IMG/VR virus record: IMGVR_UViG_3300032294_001168 | Coordinates: 1 to 27,218 of that record | Source of the DNA: a virus | Length of the DNA: 27,218 nt | Strand: one strand, 5' to 3' | In this document: positions 16,551 to 22,049 of the stretch, one piece after another | Layout: every line of letters begins with the position of its first letter | Numbering within the stretch: the stretch's first letter is position 1 | Notes under the pieces: model-generated | Seen by the model: the letters and a program-made list of their open reading frames with translations, nothing else | The model's database searches: none | Told to the model about the DNA's origin: nothing | Made by a program: the position numbers and the translations under genes

Positions 16551-17105
16551 CTTATCAAATACCATTATCGTGTATCCAAACCAAGACGCATTGGTTGCAG
16601 CGTCCCTAATCGTTTGTGAATCCTTTGGATTGTGCTTAAATCCTCGGTCTACAATTTGCCCAATAATGCAGTCATTATTTGCACAATTAACGTGACCATC
16701 TCCGCCTTGACCTACTACCGCCCAGCTAATAATCAAATGCTTTTTAGCGTGCTTGGTAATGTTGTCAATAAATTGCTCCTCAAATTCTTTTGGAATATGC
16801 TCACCAACTTCAAGCGACAAAACAACGTCAAATTTTTTGCCCAAATAAAATGGTTTGGACAGGTCCAGCACTTTACCAATTCCACCGCTTATAATTTCTG
16901 TATTTGGGTTGCCGTCATAAGCCTCGACTTTAAAACCATTGGCTTTAAAAGCCTTTGCGTAGTCACCAAGTCCACATCCAAAGTCGACAACTGTTATTGC
17001 TTGCTTATCTGCTAAGTACTGGCATAGAGCAGCGCAAATGCTTAGGTCGTGTATGTGTCCTGTTTGGTCCGTTGTCTCCCAAAAACCTACCTCGTTAATT
17101 TTCAT
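16545..17105 (-). CDS. SAM-dependent methyltransferase, class I
   Basis: A 186-residue class I methyltransferase. Motif I is VVDFGCGLGDYAK near residue 40, followed by an acidic residue-bearing strand (EAYDGN) and a LSLEVGEHIPKEF segment resembling Methyltransf_11/23 domains that act on small molecules, lipids or sugars. No target-recognition domain or (D/N)PPY motif of a DNA methylase is visible. The gene sits alone between two intrinsic terminators (17119-17145 and 16525-16550) and before the terminase genes. A role in methylating a sugar or virion glycan is possible given the nearby glycosyltransferases; this is a guess. Confidence 0.78.
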   Translation of the reverse strand: MKINEVGFWETTDQTGHIHDLSICAALCQYLADKQAITVVDFGCGLGDYAKAFKANGFKVEAYDGNPNTEIISGGIGKVLDLSKPFYLGKKFDVVLSLEVGEHIPKEFEEQFIDNITKHAKKHLIISWAVVGQGGDGHVNCANNDCIIGQIVDRGFKHNPKDSQTIRDAATNASWFGYTIMVFDKV

Positions 17106-17118
17106 ATTTTAAAATTTT

Positions 17119-17145
17119 AAAAAAAAGCTTGAGCAGAACCCAAGC
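17119..17145 (-). terminator. Intrinsic terminator before the methyltransferase gene
   Basis: In the mRNA sense GCUUG and CAAGC form a 5-bp stem with a 9-base loop, followed by eight U residues. A-U pairs could lengthen it. It lies after the XRE and 83-codon genes. The opposite strand also ends in five U residues, so it may act in both directions. Confidence 0.65.
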
Positions 17146-17173
17146 CTTTTTACTTAACAAAAACCCAAAATAA

Positions 17174-17425
17174 CTACATTAATATTATTGTTTGACCAGT
17201 CGGCTCGCCACTAAAATTGCAAAGCTTTCCGTTCCATTCAAATCTTACTTCTTTCTCTCGTCCTTGGTAAGCTGCTGCCAAAGTTCTTATTTGGCGTTGG
17301 ACTATCTCCATGCTTTCAAATTTACCCTTCCCTTTGTTTGACCAAGGCGACCATTGTCCGTCCCTTAGTCGGTATCTAATCTCAAGCGAATAGTCAGGCT
17401 TTGAAATCGGGTAACCTTTAGCCAT
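17174..17425 (-). CDS. Small hypothetical protein after the XRE regulator
   Basis: I do not recognise this 83-residue protein. It is basic with Trp and Tyr residues (SLEIRYRLRDGQWSPWSNKGKGKF), a helical middle (MEIVQRQIRTLAAAYQG) and a beta end. No membrane segment or Cys motif is seen. Its ATG overlaps the XRE stop by eight bases (ATGGCTAA), so the two are co-translated, and a terminator follows. It may be a cofactor or antagonist of the XRE protein, but sequence gives no direct proof. Confidence 0.65.
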   Translation of the reverse strand: MAKGYPISKPDYSLEIRYRLRDGQWSPWSNKGKGKFESMEIVQRQIRTLAAAYQGREKEVRFEWNGKLCNFSGEPTGQTIILM

Positions 17426-17621
17426 CTTTTCGCTTAATTACTACCTCCAAACCAATCTCGTCACAAATCTTTCGCAAGTTAAAAAGGCTTATAGATTCCA
17501 AGCCATTCTCGACATGGTTAATTGGTGCATGACTCAATCCAATTTTCTTGCACAAATCCAGCTGGTTGTATCCAGCTTGCTTTCTTGCTTTTTTAATTAG
17601 TAACCCTTCGTAAATGCTCAT
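17418..17621 (-). CDS. XRE-family HTH regulator
   Basis: A 67-residue protein consisting almost entirely of one HTH_3 domain: LIKKARKQAGYNQLDLCKKIGLSHAPINHVENGLESISLFNLRKICDEIGLEV, with the recognition helix around residues 28-38. It binds DNA as a dimer in known relatives. It has its own promoter at 17638-17665. An inverted repeat CGCAA/TTGCG overlaps the -7 box, consistent with autoregulation. Because no integrase is visible, whether it controls lysogeny or only gene timing cannot be decided here. Confidence 0.85.
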   Translation of the reverse strand: MSIYEGLLIKKARKQAGYNQLDLCKKIGLSHAPINHVENGLESISLFNLRKICDEIGLEVVIKRKDG

Positions 17622-17635
17622 TTGCTTAATCTTTA

Positions 17636-17653
17636 CGCAAATATAAGATTGCG
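17636..17653. promoter_or_regulatory. Candidate operator overlapping the XRE promoter
   Basis: CGCAA at 17636-17640 and TTGCG at 17649-17653 form an inverted repeat with an 8-base centre. It covers the TATATTTG box, a typical layout for XRE autorepression. The binding protein is inferred. Confidence 0.45.
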
Positions 17654-17665
17654 ATTTGATTCCAA
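17638..17665 (-). promoter_or_regulatory. Promoter for the XRE regulator
   Basis: TTG at 17665-17663, a 17-base spacer, and a perfect TAnnTTTG box (TATATTTG, 17645-17638). It matches the initiator-gene promoter at 19920-19947 in both boxes and spacing. Confidence 0.72.
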
Positions 17666-17685
17666 GTTAAAACCAAGATTTTTGT

Positions 17686-18027
17686 TTAAAAAGGTAAAAG
17701 CTGATAAATACCCATTTGTATAAATTCTTCTCCTTTTTTGACCAAGCACTTGCGCACGTTTAACTCAAAAACATTTTTGTCGTCAAAACCGTACTTTTTC
17801 TGTGCAATGTCCATCAATAACTTAACTGGGTTGTCTAGGTCACTTGCTGAGTTGCTAAACCCAAAGAAAAACTCAACCCTAAGCATTTGACTTGTGTCTA
17901 CTTTTGATGCTGGCATACGCAAAAGCATTGCCTTCTCGTAATCTTTGTAGGCTGGCGTTTTAAATCGTTTGCCTTGCCAAGCCAAATTAACGCTTAAAGG
18001 CTTTTCGTTTATTTTAAACTGAATCAT
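17686..18027 (-). CDS. RusA-like Holliday junction resolvase
   Basis: A 113-residue protein of the RusA family, which cuts four-way DNA junctions. The conserved SDLDNPVKLLMDIAQK block near residue 63-78 and the FDDKNVFELNVRK segment supply the acidic residues expected at the metal site; the Lys of VRK is also family-typical. I choose ATG 18027, which overlaps the stop of a small membrane-protein gene by four bases (ATGA). A GTG at 18033 would only add two residues. Its place downstream of the SSB-like gene fits DNA recombination and packaging-ready processing. Confidence 0.85.
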   Translation of the reverse strand: MIQFKINEKPLSVNLAWQGKRFKTPAYKDYEKAMLLRMPASKVDTSQMLRVEFFFGFSNSASDLDNPVKLLMDIAQKKYGFDDKNVFELNVRKCLVKKGEEFIQMGIYQLLPF

Positions 18028-18173
18028 TTGCACCGTTCATAAATCCAAGACCAAGCGATTGTCCACAAAGCAAGCAATACCATAAAAAGGAGCAGGCTAG
18101 ACAATTTAAGCAGCAAAAGTAGGCTAATGCCTACCAGCGCTGCAAAGATTGCGTACAAATCGTTTTTTTTCAT
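18024..18173 (-). CDS. Tiny membrane protein, two hydrophobic segments
   Basis: A 49-residue protein too short for usual ORF cutoffs. It starts MKKNDLYAI and has two hydrophobic stretches, about residues 8-22 (FAALVGISLLLLL) and 27-44 (LLLFMVLLALWTIAWSWI). It ends with charged YERCK. The ATG follows the stop of the SSB-like gene with no gap (TAAATG), and its stop overlaps the resolvase ATG (ATGA). This tight fit in a replication operon supports it being real. Function is unknown; a membrane anchor for DNA metabolism or an inhibitor of a host membrane process are possibilities. Confidence 0.7.
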   Translation of the reverse strand: MKKNDLYAIFAALVGISLLLLLKLSSLLLFMVLLALWTIAWSWIYERCK

Positions 18174-18446
18174 TTAGAAAGGTAAGTTATCGTTTTCGAC
18201 AATGCGCTTCTCTGTAGGCTTGTTTGCTACCTGTACAGGCTTCCAATCGTCTACCTCCAAGTAATGTGTTGCTTTGCCTTCCACTTTCTCTTGCTTTTCC
18301 TTCATAACTAGGTTGACCCATTCGGTATCGTTGGCGTTTAGGTATGCCAACAATTTTTCTAGGTCAGTTCTGCTTTGGCTAATCTTTGTCATTGTGCCAA
18401 ATTTGGTTTGGATAATCTTTGCGTTTCCGCCGTAAATCTTGCTCAT
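18174..18446 (-). CDS. Small protein with an SSB-like C-terminal tip
   Basis: A 90-residue protein in the replication and recombination operon. Its last residues are ENDNLPF, close to the acidic DDDIPF tip by which bacterial SSB recruits partner enzymes. The body (MSKIYGGNAKIIQTKFGTMTKIS at the start) has basic and beta-prone residues followed by Glu/Lys-rich helix, and is shorter than a classic OB-fold SSB (about 110 residues before the tail). It may be a divergent ssDNA-binding protein or a decoy for SSB partners. It precedes a membrane protein and RusA. The OB fold itself is not visible by eye. Confidence 0.65.
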   Translation of the reverse strand: MSKIYGGNAKIIQTKFGTMTKISQSRTDLEKLLAYLNANDTEWVNLVMKEKQEKVEGKATHYLEVDDWKPVQVANKPTEKRIVENDNLPF

Positions 18447-18457
18447 AATTGTTTTGG

Positions 18458-19087
18458 TTATATTAATTTATCTAAATCCTTGTTTTCTCTAATTGCCTGT
18501 AAAATAAACAACTTCCAAATTTTGTTTTTAGTCTTGGCACCAACGCTAGTCTCGTCTACATATCTAACCGTCAAGCGTAACTCTTTGCGTACGTCGTTCT
18601 CCATATCCTCCACATTATACTCCCAAGGCTTTAAAATTCCTTTTTCTTGAAATTTATTAAACCAGTTCATTCCCCATTCAGCAATGTCTCGGCAAAATCC
18701 TGTCTCCTTGGCATACTGGTAATTATCTCTAAATATCTGCTTACCAACTTCAATCCAATAAGCAATCTCTTCGTTGCTTGGCTCTTTCTCTTTGTTGTTT
18801 AAAGCTTGTACTTCTTGCACAATTTGGCTTTGGTGATGCGCATAGTATTGGTTAATCCAAACGCTCACGGTCTTCTCGTTTACGTGGTAAAAATCGCCGT
18901 ACTGTCCTCGCATACCAGCGTGCAGGATGTAGTCAACTCTTGCCTCTGTCATCCAGCCGTAGCTGCCAAACAATTTGCTAAGGCATCCAAGTAACTCGCT
19001 TGCCTCTTCCTTTTTGTATTCTTTAAATTGCTTTAGTCCGCAAACAAACTCCATCTTTCGGAGGTGCGTTAAAATAATCTCATTCAT
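18458..19087 (-). CDS. Unknown protein coupled to the replication initiator
   Basis: I do not recognise a named family for this 209-residue protein. It is mostly helical with Trp/Tyr-rich segments such as GMRGQYGDFYHVNEKTVSVWINQYYAHHQSQIV. No Walker motifs are present, so it is not an ATPase loader of the DnaC type. It starts at ATG 19087, overlapping the initiator stop by eight bases (ATGAATGA). An overlapping, initiator-adjacent gene of about this size is the arrangement of lambda O and P, where P brings in host DnaB helicase. A helicase-recruiting role is inference from position. Confidence 0.65.
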   Translation of the reverse strand: MNEIILTHLRKMEFVCGLKQFKEYKKEEASELLGCLSKLFGSYGWMTEARVDYILHAGMRGQYGDFYHVNEKTVSVWINQYYAHHQSQIVQEVQALNNKEKEPSNEEIAYWIEVGKQIFRDNYQYAKETGFCRDIAEWGMNWFNKFQEKGILKPWEYNVEDMENDVRKELRLTVRYVDETSVGAKTKNKIWKLFILQAIRENKDLDKLI

Positions 19088-19823
19088 TATTTAGGTGTTT
19101 TTGTTTTTGTAAATCTTGGTAAAGTTCGTCAAATACGTTTTTGGCTTTGCTTTCTTTTTTCGGTATTGGGTTGCCTCTTTTTACCCAATTAAAAAAATGC
19201 TCCTTGGCAAACTTTTCATTTTCTTTAAAATCAGCCTTTAAGATACATTCTTGCCTAAAGGTATTCAAATGGTTTTTAACTTCTGTTAAATCAGCTTTCC
19301 AGTTCATTGCTAATCCTTCGAGCCAAATGTTATTATTCCATAATTGACGAAAAATCGCATTATGTGAATCCTCATTTACTTTACTTTCTTTTTCTTTAAT
19401 TTCTTTTACTTTACTTTCCTTTAATTGCATTGCATCCGCATTGCGTTCGCTATGCGTTCGCATTGCGTTCGCATCATTATCTCGATTCCAGCGTTTCTTG
19501 GCTGATTCTCGTGCCTTTTCTGAACGTTCTTCCTTTAATTCCATACGTTTTAATAGGCTTTCAGACCAAAAATATTGGTCATCTAATTGAAATAAATCAA
19601 AGTCATTAATAAGCTTTTTTATGCAATCCTCATGCGTTTGCAATGCGAATGCAATGCCTTTGTAATGCGTTCGCATACGAAAGTCGCTTTCATTTCTTAG
19701 CATCTCAATTATTGCCCAAAACAACCCATATCCCTCCCAACCCATTTCCATTCTTAGCTGGAGAATCTTTGGGTCATCTTTGGCATTTGAATCGTGGGAA
19801 AAGTAATAAGCCTCTTTTTTCAT
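19080..19823 (-). CDS. Replication initiator-like, DUF4373 N-domain
   Basis: A 247-residue protein. The N-terminal half (AYYFSHDSNAKDDPKILQL, MGWEGYGLFWAIIEMLR) matches the DUF4373/Lin1244-type winged-helix domain found in phage replication proteins. A charged, repeat-rich linker (about residues 115-155) follows, then a C-terminal helical domain (residues 160-235). The linker's DNA contains four tandem 11-bp iterons and a purine-rich AT tract, so the gene may contain the replication origin, as lambda O does. The ATG lies nine bases after the U-run of a terminator-like hairpin, and a perfect promoter sits at 19920-19947. No catalytic primase or helicase motif is seen. Confidence 0.78.
   Translation of the reverse strand: MKKEAYYFSHDSNAKDDPKILQLRMEMGWEGYGLFWAIIEMLRNESDFRMRTHYKGIAFALQTHEDCIKKLINDFDLFQLDDQYFWSESLLKRMELKEERSEKARESAKKRWNRDNDANAMRTHSERNADAMQLKESKVKEIKEKESKVNEDSHNAIFRQLWNNNIWLEGLAMNWKADLTEVKNHLNTFRQECILKADFKENEKFAKEHFFNWVKRGNPIPKKESKAKNVFDELYQDLQKQKHLNNE
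19375..19472. other. Candidate replication origin: iterons plus AT tract inside the initiator gene
   Basis: Four tandem 11-bp units lie at 19429-19472. In the mRNA sense they read GCGAACGCAAT, GCGAACGCATA, GCGAACGCAAT and GCGGATGCAAT. The period is not a multiple of three, so each copy encodes different residues, which points to selection on the DNA. Directly next to them is a nearly pure purine/pyrimidine, AT-rich tract (19375-19426) containing two 14-bp direct repeats at 19375 and 19405, a possible unwinding element. The order iterons then AT tract within an initiator gene is that of lambda ori. Confidence 0.65.
19632..19676. repeat. Second iteron-like cluster in the initiator gene
   Basis: ATGCGTTTGCA (19632), ATGCGAATGCA (19643, again an 11-bp step) and ATGCGTTCGCAT (19665-19676). 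The last is the exact reverse complement of the ATGCGAACGCAT found in the main iterons. The unit is near-palindromic (TGCG-AA-CGCA), so both orientations could be bound by one dimer. Confidence 0.55.
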
Positions 19824-19860
19824 AAAATAAAAAACCCCAACAGGTGAGAGACTGTCGGGG
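19824..19860 (-). terminator. Terminator-like hairpin before the initiator ATG
   Basis: In the mRNA sense CCCCGACAG and CUGUUGGGG pair over 9 bp with one G-U pair, around UCUCUCAC, followed by UUUUUUAUUUU. The wobble pair exists only on this strand, which fixes the direction. The U-run ends right at the initiator ATG, so full termination would stop initiator expression. Confidence 0.8.
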
Positions 19861-19913
19861 CAGGTTGAGTTAACCTATGGAATCATTCTTGCCTCTCACC
19901 TCAGGAATGATTC
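19824..19913 (-). ncRNA. Structured leader or short RNA with complementary hairpin loops
   Basis: Starting about seven bases past the promoter box, the RNA folds as: P1, GAAUCAUUC/GAAUGAUUC (9 bp, 19905-19913 with 19880-19888, 16-base loop); P2, AGGUU/AACCU (19862-19876); and the terminator hairpin (19835-19860). The P1 loop contains AGGUGAGAG (19893-19901), fully complementary to CUCUCACCU (19842-19850), of which seven bases lie in the terminator loop. This is a possible kissing interaction. It could be an attenuator, a ligand-sensing leader or an about 85-base regulatory RNA ended by the terminator. I recognise no known class. Confidence 0.62.
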
Positions 19914-19919
19914 GATACA

Positions 19920-19947
19920 CAAATATAAATCTTTTCGATTTATCCAA
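19920..19947 (-). promoter_or_regulatory. Promoter for the initiator leader
   Basis: TTG at 19947-19945, a 17-base spacer and perfect TATATTTG at 19927-19920. The predicted RNA start (about 19913) coincides with the first base of hairpin P1. The -33 box lies in the end of the upstream HTH gene. An inverted repeat (ATAAATC/GATTTAT, 19925-19943) covers the spacer. Confidence 0.75.
19925..19943. promoter_or_regulatory. Candidate operator in the initiator promoter
   Basis: ATAAATC (19925-19931) and GATTTAT (19937-19943) form an inverted repeat with a five-base centre, covering the promoter spacer and -7 box. The 49-residue HTH protein encoded immediately upstream or the XRE protein are candidate binders. 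Confidence 0.4.
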
Positions 19948-20089
19948 CGAGTGAACGCTTCTTTAGTTGAAAATAAATACAACCGTAGGATAGTCCCATT
20001 TCCATAGCAATTACCTTAATTGGCTTTCTGTCTTGCCAGCCTTCAAAGATTAACTCCTTTTCGTACTTAGTCAAGTTTCTGCGTCTCAT
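19940..20089 (-). CDS. Small HTH protein, 49 residues
   Basis: A short gene starting at ATG 20089 (or 20095, two residues longer). It begins MRRRNLTKYEKELIFEGW and contains PIKVIAMEMGLSYGCIYFQLKKR, a helix-turn-helix of the homeodomain/resolvase type with the turn at MGLS. It overlaps the end of the preceding gene by about 23 bases. The promoter for the initiator leader overlaps its last codons, so it is well placed to regulate that promoter. No enzymatic part is present. Confidence 0.65.
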   Translation of the reverse strand: MRRRNLTKYEKELIFEGWQDRKPIKVIAMEMGLSYGCIYFQLKKRSLVG

Positions 20090-20432
20090 AGTCATTTAAA
20101 ATTTGTTCAATAGCTGCTAGACAGTCATGGAATAGATTGCCACCTTGGTCAATGGAATTGTGGAGGCGTTCAAACAAAGTCACAAACTCGTGAAACTGCT
20201 TAATTGTTGCCTCGCCTCCGTCGTAATTTTCCAAGAATCTAAATGCCTCGGTTGATTTACGTTTTAAAGCGTTAATCATATTCTTATGCTTGGTTTTTAG
20301 GTCGCCATCAAATGCCTTGAGCATTGTCACGTCTTCGTAGTAATCCAGCATAATTTCCTGAAGAGCCAAGTATACCAAGTACTTTTGCGTTGCTCGGTGA
20401 TTAAGTTCCAATATTATTTCCTCTCTAGTCAT
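20067..20432 (-). CDS. Hypothetical helical early protein
   Basis: A 121-residue protein that I do not recognise. It appears almost wholly helical (IILELNHRATQKYLVYLALQ, KNMINALKRKSTEAFRFLENY, LFHDCLAAIEQILNDY) with mixed charge and one Cys. No DNA-binding turn or membrane span is visible. It lies in the early leftward operon, before the small HTH gene, and its 3' end overlaps that gene by about 23 bases. The ATG at 20432 follows the upstream stop by 17 bases. Confidence 0.65.
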   Translation of the reverse strand: MTREEIILELNHRATQKYLVYLALQEIMLDYYEDVTMLKAFDGDLKTKHKNMINALKRKSTEAFRFLENYDGGEATIKQFHEFVTLFERLHNSIDQGGNLFHDCLAAIEQILNDYETQKLD

Positions 20433-20449
20433 TTTTTAATAATTTTTGT

Positions 20450-20674
20450 TCAACTAAATTCCAAGTCATATTTTTCTAATTCTTGTTTTACTTGGCTCCA
20501 AAACTCCAATGTATCTTTTTGCCAATGTGAGTCATCTAATGTTTGAACTGTTTTAATAATGTTATTAACACAGATTATTGAATTCAATACTGCGTATTCA
20601 AAATCATTATCATTTTCCATTTCATAAGTAAGAAATTGACCAATTAATTCATCTACTTTTTCTAATGGTGTCAT
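20450..20674 (-). CDS. Small acidic hypothetical protein
   Basis: A 74-residue acidic, helical protein without a recognised domain (LEKVDELIGQFLTYEMENDNDFEY, then VQTLDDSHWQKDTLEFWSQVKQELEKYD). Its acidic character suggests a protein-binding or anti-host role but nothing proves it. Start ATG 20674 overlaps the preceding stop by four bases. Confidence 0.6.
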   Translation of the reverse strand: MTPLEKVDELIGQFLTYEMENDNDFEYAVLNSIICVNNIIKTVQTLDDSHWQKDTLEFWSQVKQELEKYDLEFS

Positions 20675-21030
20675 ACTAAATCCTTTATTTTAACAAGCAC
20701 GCCAACACTGGTGTTGTTGTCCCCACCTCTGACGTTTGGTCTTGCTTTGCCTTCGTCTACTAATTTTTTTACAAGCATTTTTAGTTCGTCTGTTTTAATT
20801 ACAATTGCTTTAAATTCTGCGATTTTATAAACCCAATAATCGGCTTGAGTTGTGGCAATGCCTGAAAGTTTACCTCGGCTTTCGTATTCAATGTAAATGT
20901 TTCCAGTCCTTGCAGACATTCGGTCGGTCTTGACCTCAAATTTGGAATTACTTACAATGTCGTGAAACCAAGTTTCTCCCTCGACAATGCCATACTCTAA
21001 GTCGTATCTAAAATCGCTATTAAACTCCAC
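20671..21030 (-). CDS. Probable PD-(D/E)XK-type nuclease
   Basis: A 119-residue protein with a small nuclease-like core: FEVKTD near residues 31-36 (E-x-K, the catalytic element), then TGNIYIEYESRGKLSGIATTQADYWVY. This GNIYIEYE...SGI..T.ADYW pattern is known from small phage endonucleases of the PD-(D/E)XK superfamily, related in fold to archaeal Holliday junction resolvases. The preceding acidic residues (about 12-22) could complete the metal site. It could process branched DNA or host DNA. It overlaps the following HTH gene's stop side by 11 bases. Confidence 0.68.
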   Translation of the reverse strand: MEFNSDFRYDLEYGIVEGETWFHDIVSNSKFEVKTDRMSARTGNIYIEYESRGKLSGIATTQADYWVYKIAEFKAIVIKTDELKMLVKKLVDEGKARPNVRGGDNNTSVGVLVKIKDLV

Positions 21031-21235
21031 GCTTTAAAAAGTAGCGTGCAACCCTCTTGCCATTCTCCAGTGTAACCATATCTGTCACCACGTTTAAACC
21101 TTTGTCTCTAAGGTCAGCAATTCTTGCGGCTAGTCTAAAGCATCCAAACTGGTTTAAAGCTTCTAGCTGGGTCAAGGAATAGCCATTTAAAAGCCATCCC
21201 TTGATTAGTGCGTTTTGTGAGTCGGTGTTTGTCAT
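21020..21235 (-). CDS. HTH_39-type DNA-binding protein
   Basis: A 71-residue protein matching the phage HTH pattern SQNALIKGWLLNGYSLTQLEALNQFGCFRLAARIADLRDKG, with a wing (MVTLENGKRVARYFL). The family is common in phage early regions and probably regulates genes or aids replication. Start ATG 21235 shares one base with the upstream stop, and the stop overlaps the nuclease gene by 11 bases. Confidence 0.75.
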   Translation of the reverse strand: MTNTDSQNALIKGWLLNGYSLTQLEALNQFGCFRLAARIADLRDKGLNVVTDMVTLENGKRVARYFLKRGV

Positions 21236-21534
21236 CAGTTCAAATAATCTAAAAGTAAAATACTTGCTTTAGTGTACTCCTCTTTAAATTCTTCCTCAGT
21301 AATAGCAATCAAATCTTGGCTGATTGTATTTTGATGCCATCGATTAGCTGACCAGCTGATTTGTAAAATTGAAATCTCAGGATAAAATAGCAAAGACTCG
21401 TATAAATTAGACTTTACAAATAGATAGGTCTTGTCATCCAAAATCATGTGATAATGATTTGCAATTTTAAAATACTTTGGAACAGTAAACTCGGTTTCCA
21501 AAAGAACTTGTGATGTAATTTTAATCGTTTCCAT
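21235..21534 (-). CDS. Hypothetical early protein
   Basis: A 99-residue protein with no recognised domain. Aromatic, beta-rich N-terminal part (TEFTVPKYFKIANHYHMILDDKTYLF) and an acidic helical end (ITEEEFKEEYTKASILLLDYL). Its ATG is preceded directly by AAACACCT, the block shared by four early genes here. Function unknown. Confidence 0.6.
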   Translation of the reverse strand: METIKITSQVLLETEFTVPKYFKIANHYHMILDDKTYLFVKSNLYESLLFYPEISILQISWSANRWHQNTISQDLIAITEEEFKEEYTKASILLLDYLN

Positions 21535-21546
21535 AGGTGTTTTTTT

Positions 21547-21657
21547 TTACATTTTTTCCATTAATTTCAATCCTAGCATATAACCCAGCGCAAAGATGGG
21601 TGACAGTCCTAAAATGATGTAAAGAATTTTTCCGATTACTCTACTTGCTTTTTTCAT
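21547..21657 (-). CDS. 36-residue single-span membrane protein
   Basis: A very short frame starting MKKASRVIGKILYII, with one hydrophobic segment (about residues 11-30, including LGLSPIFALGYMLG) and a basic N-terminus that would stay inside. The start is preceded by the conserved AAACACCT block, which supports real translation. Ends LMEKM. Function unknown; it may act on a host membrane component. Confidence 0.6.
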   Translation of the reverse strand: MKKASRVIGKILYIILGLSPIFALGYMLGLKLMEKM

Positions 21658-21716
21658 AGGTGTTTTTTTTTAAATGTTTAACAAATATTAAAAGATTCTA
21701 AGAAATAAAAAAGATT

Positions 21717-22049
21717 TTATATCTTTTTCTCAATCATTTTTTTAGCCTCAGCAACATCCAGCAACTTCTTAACCTTGCGGAATTCTATGTTTTGGTCCTC
21801 TGCTATTTCTCGGCAGCAATAACCATAAGTTGCCAAAGTTAATATTCGGCTTACTTGGTGGTCACTAAGTATCTGAAAAATGTTTTCATCCATTAGCTTT
21901 CGTGGGTAAATTTCATGCAGCTTTAGCTTTGTGTAAAGTAGGTAACCTACCTTTTCTGCATCCAATCCTAGCTTTGCAGCTATCTTTTTACGTGTAAAAC
22001 CTTCGATGTACAAGCGCTTGATTTCGTCGATTATTTCTTGAGTTTCCAT
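21717..22049 (-). CDS. Double-HTH DNA-binding protein
   Basis: A 110-residue protein with two helix-turn-helix units. The first, residues 5-40, includes EGFTRKKIAAKLGLDAEKVGYLL. The second, about residues 65-105, includes LATYGYCCREIAEDQNIEFRKVKKLLDV. Both resemble resolvase/homeodomain-type HTHs. It has no catalytic domain and probably regulates transcription of the early region or binds an origin. Overlaps the upstream 45-codon gene by 19 bases. Confidence 0.68.
   Translation of the reverse strand: METQEIIDEIKRLYIEGFTRKKIAAKLGLDAEKVGYLLYTKLKLHEIYPRKLMDENIFQILSDHQVSRILTLATYGYCCREIAEDQNIEFRKVKKLLDVAEAKKMIEKKI

Noticed and set aside
17174-17621. XRE plus 83-codon gene as a toxin-antitoxin pair
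   Set aside because: The order and overlap fit, but the second protein has no toxin-like motif that I can recognise.
19640-19656. Idea that the initiator repeats are a slipped microsatellite only
   Set aside because: The 11-bp step recurs in two separate clusters and both orientations, which is harder to explain by simple slippage; it is kept as an origin candidate.
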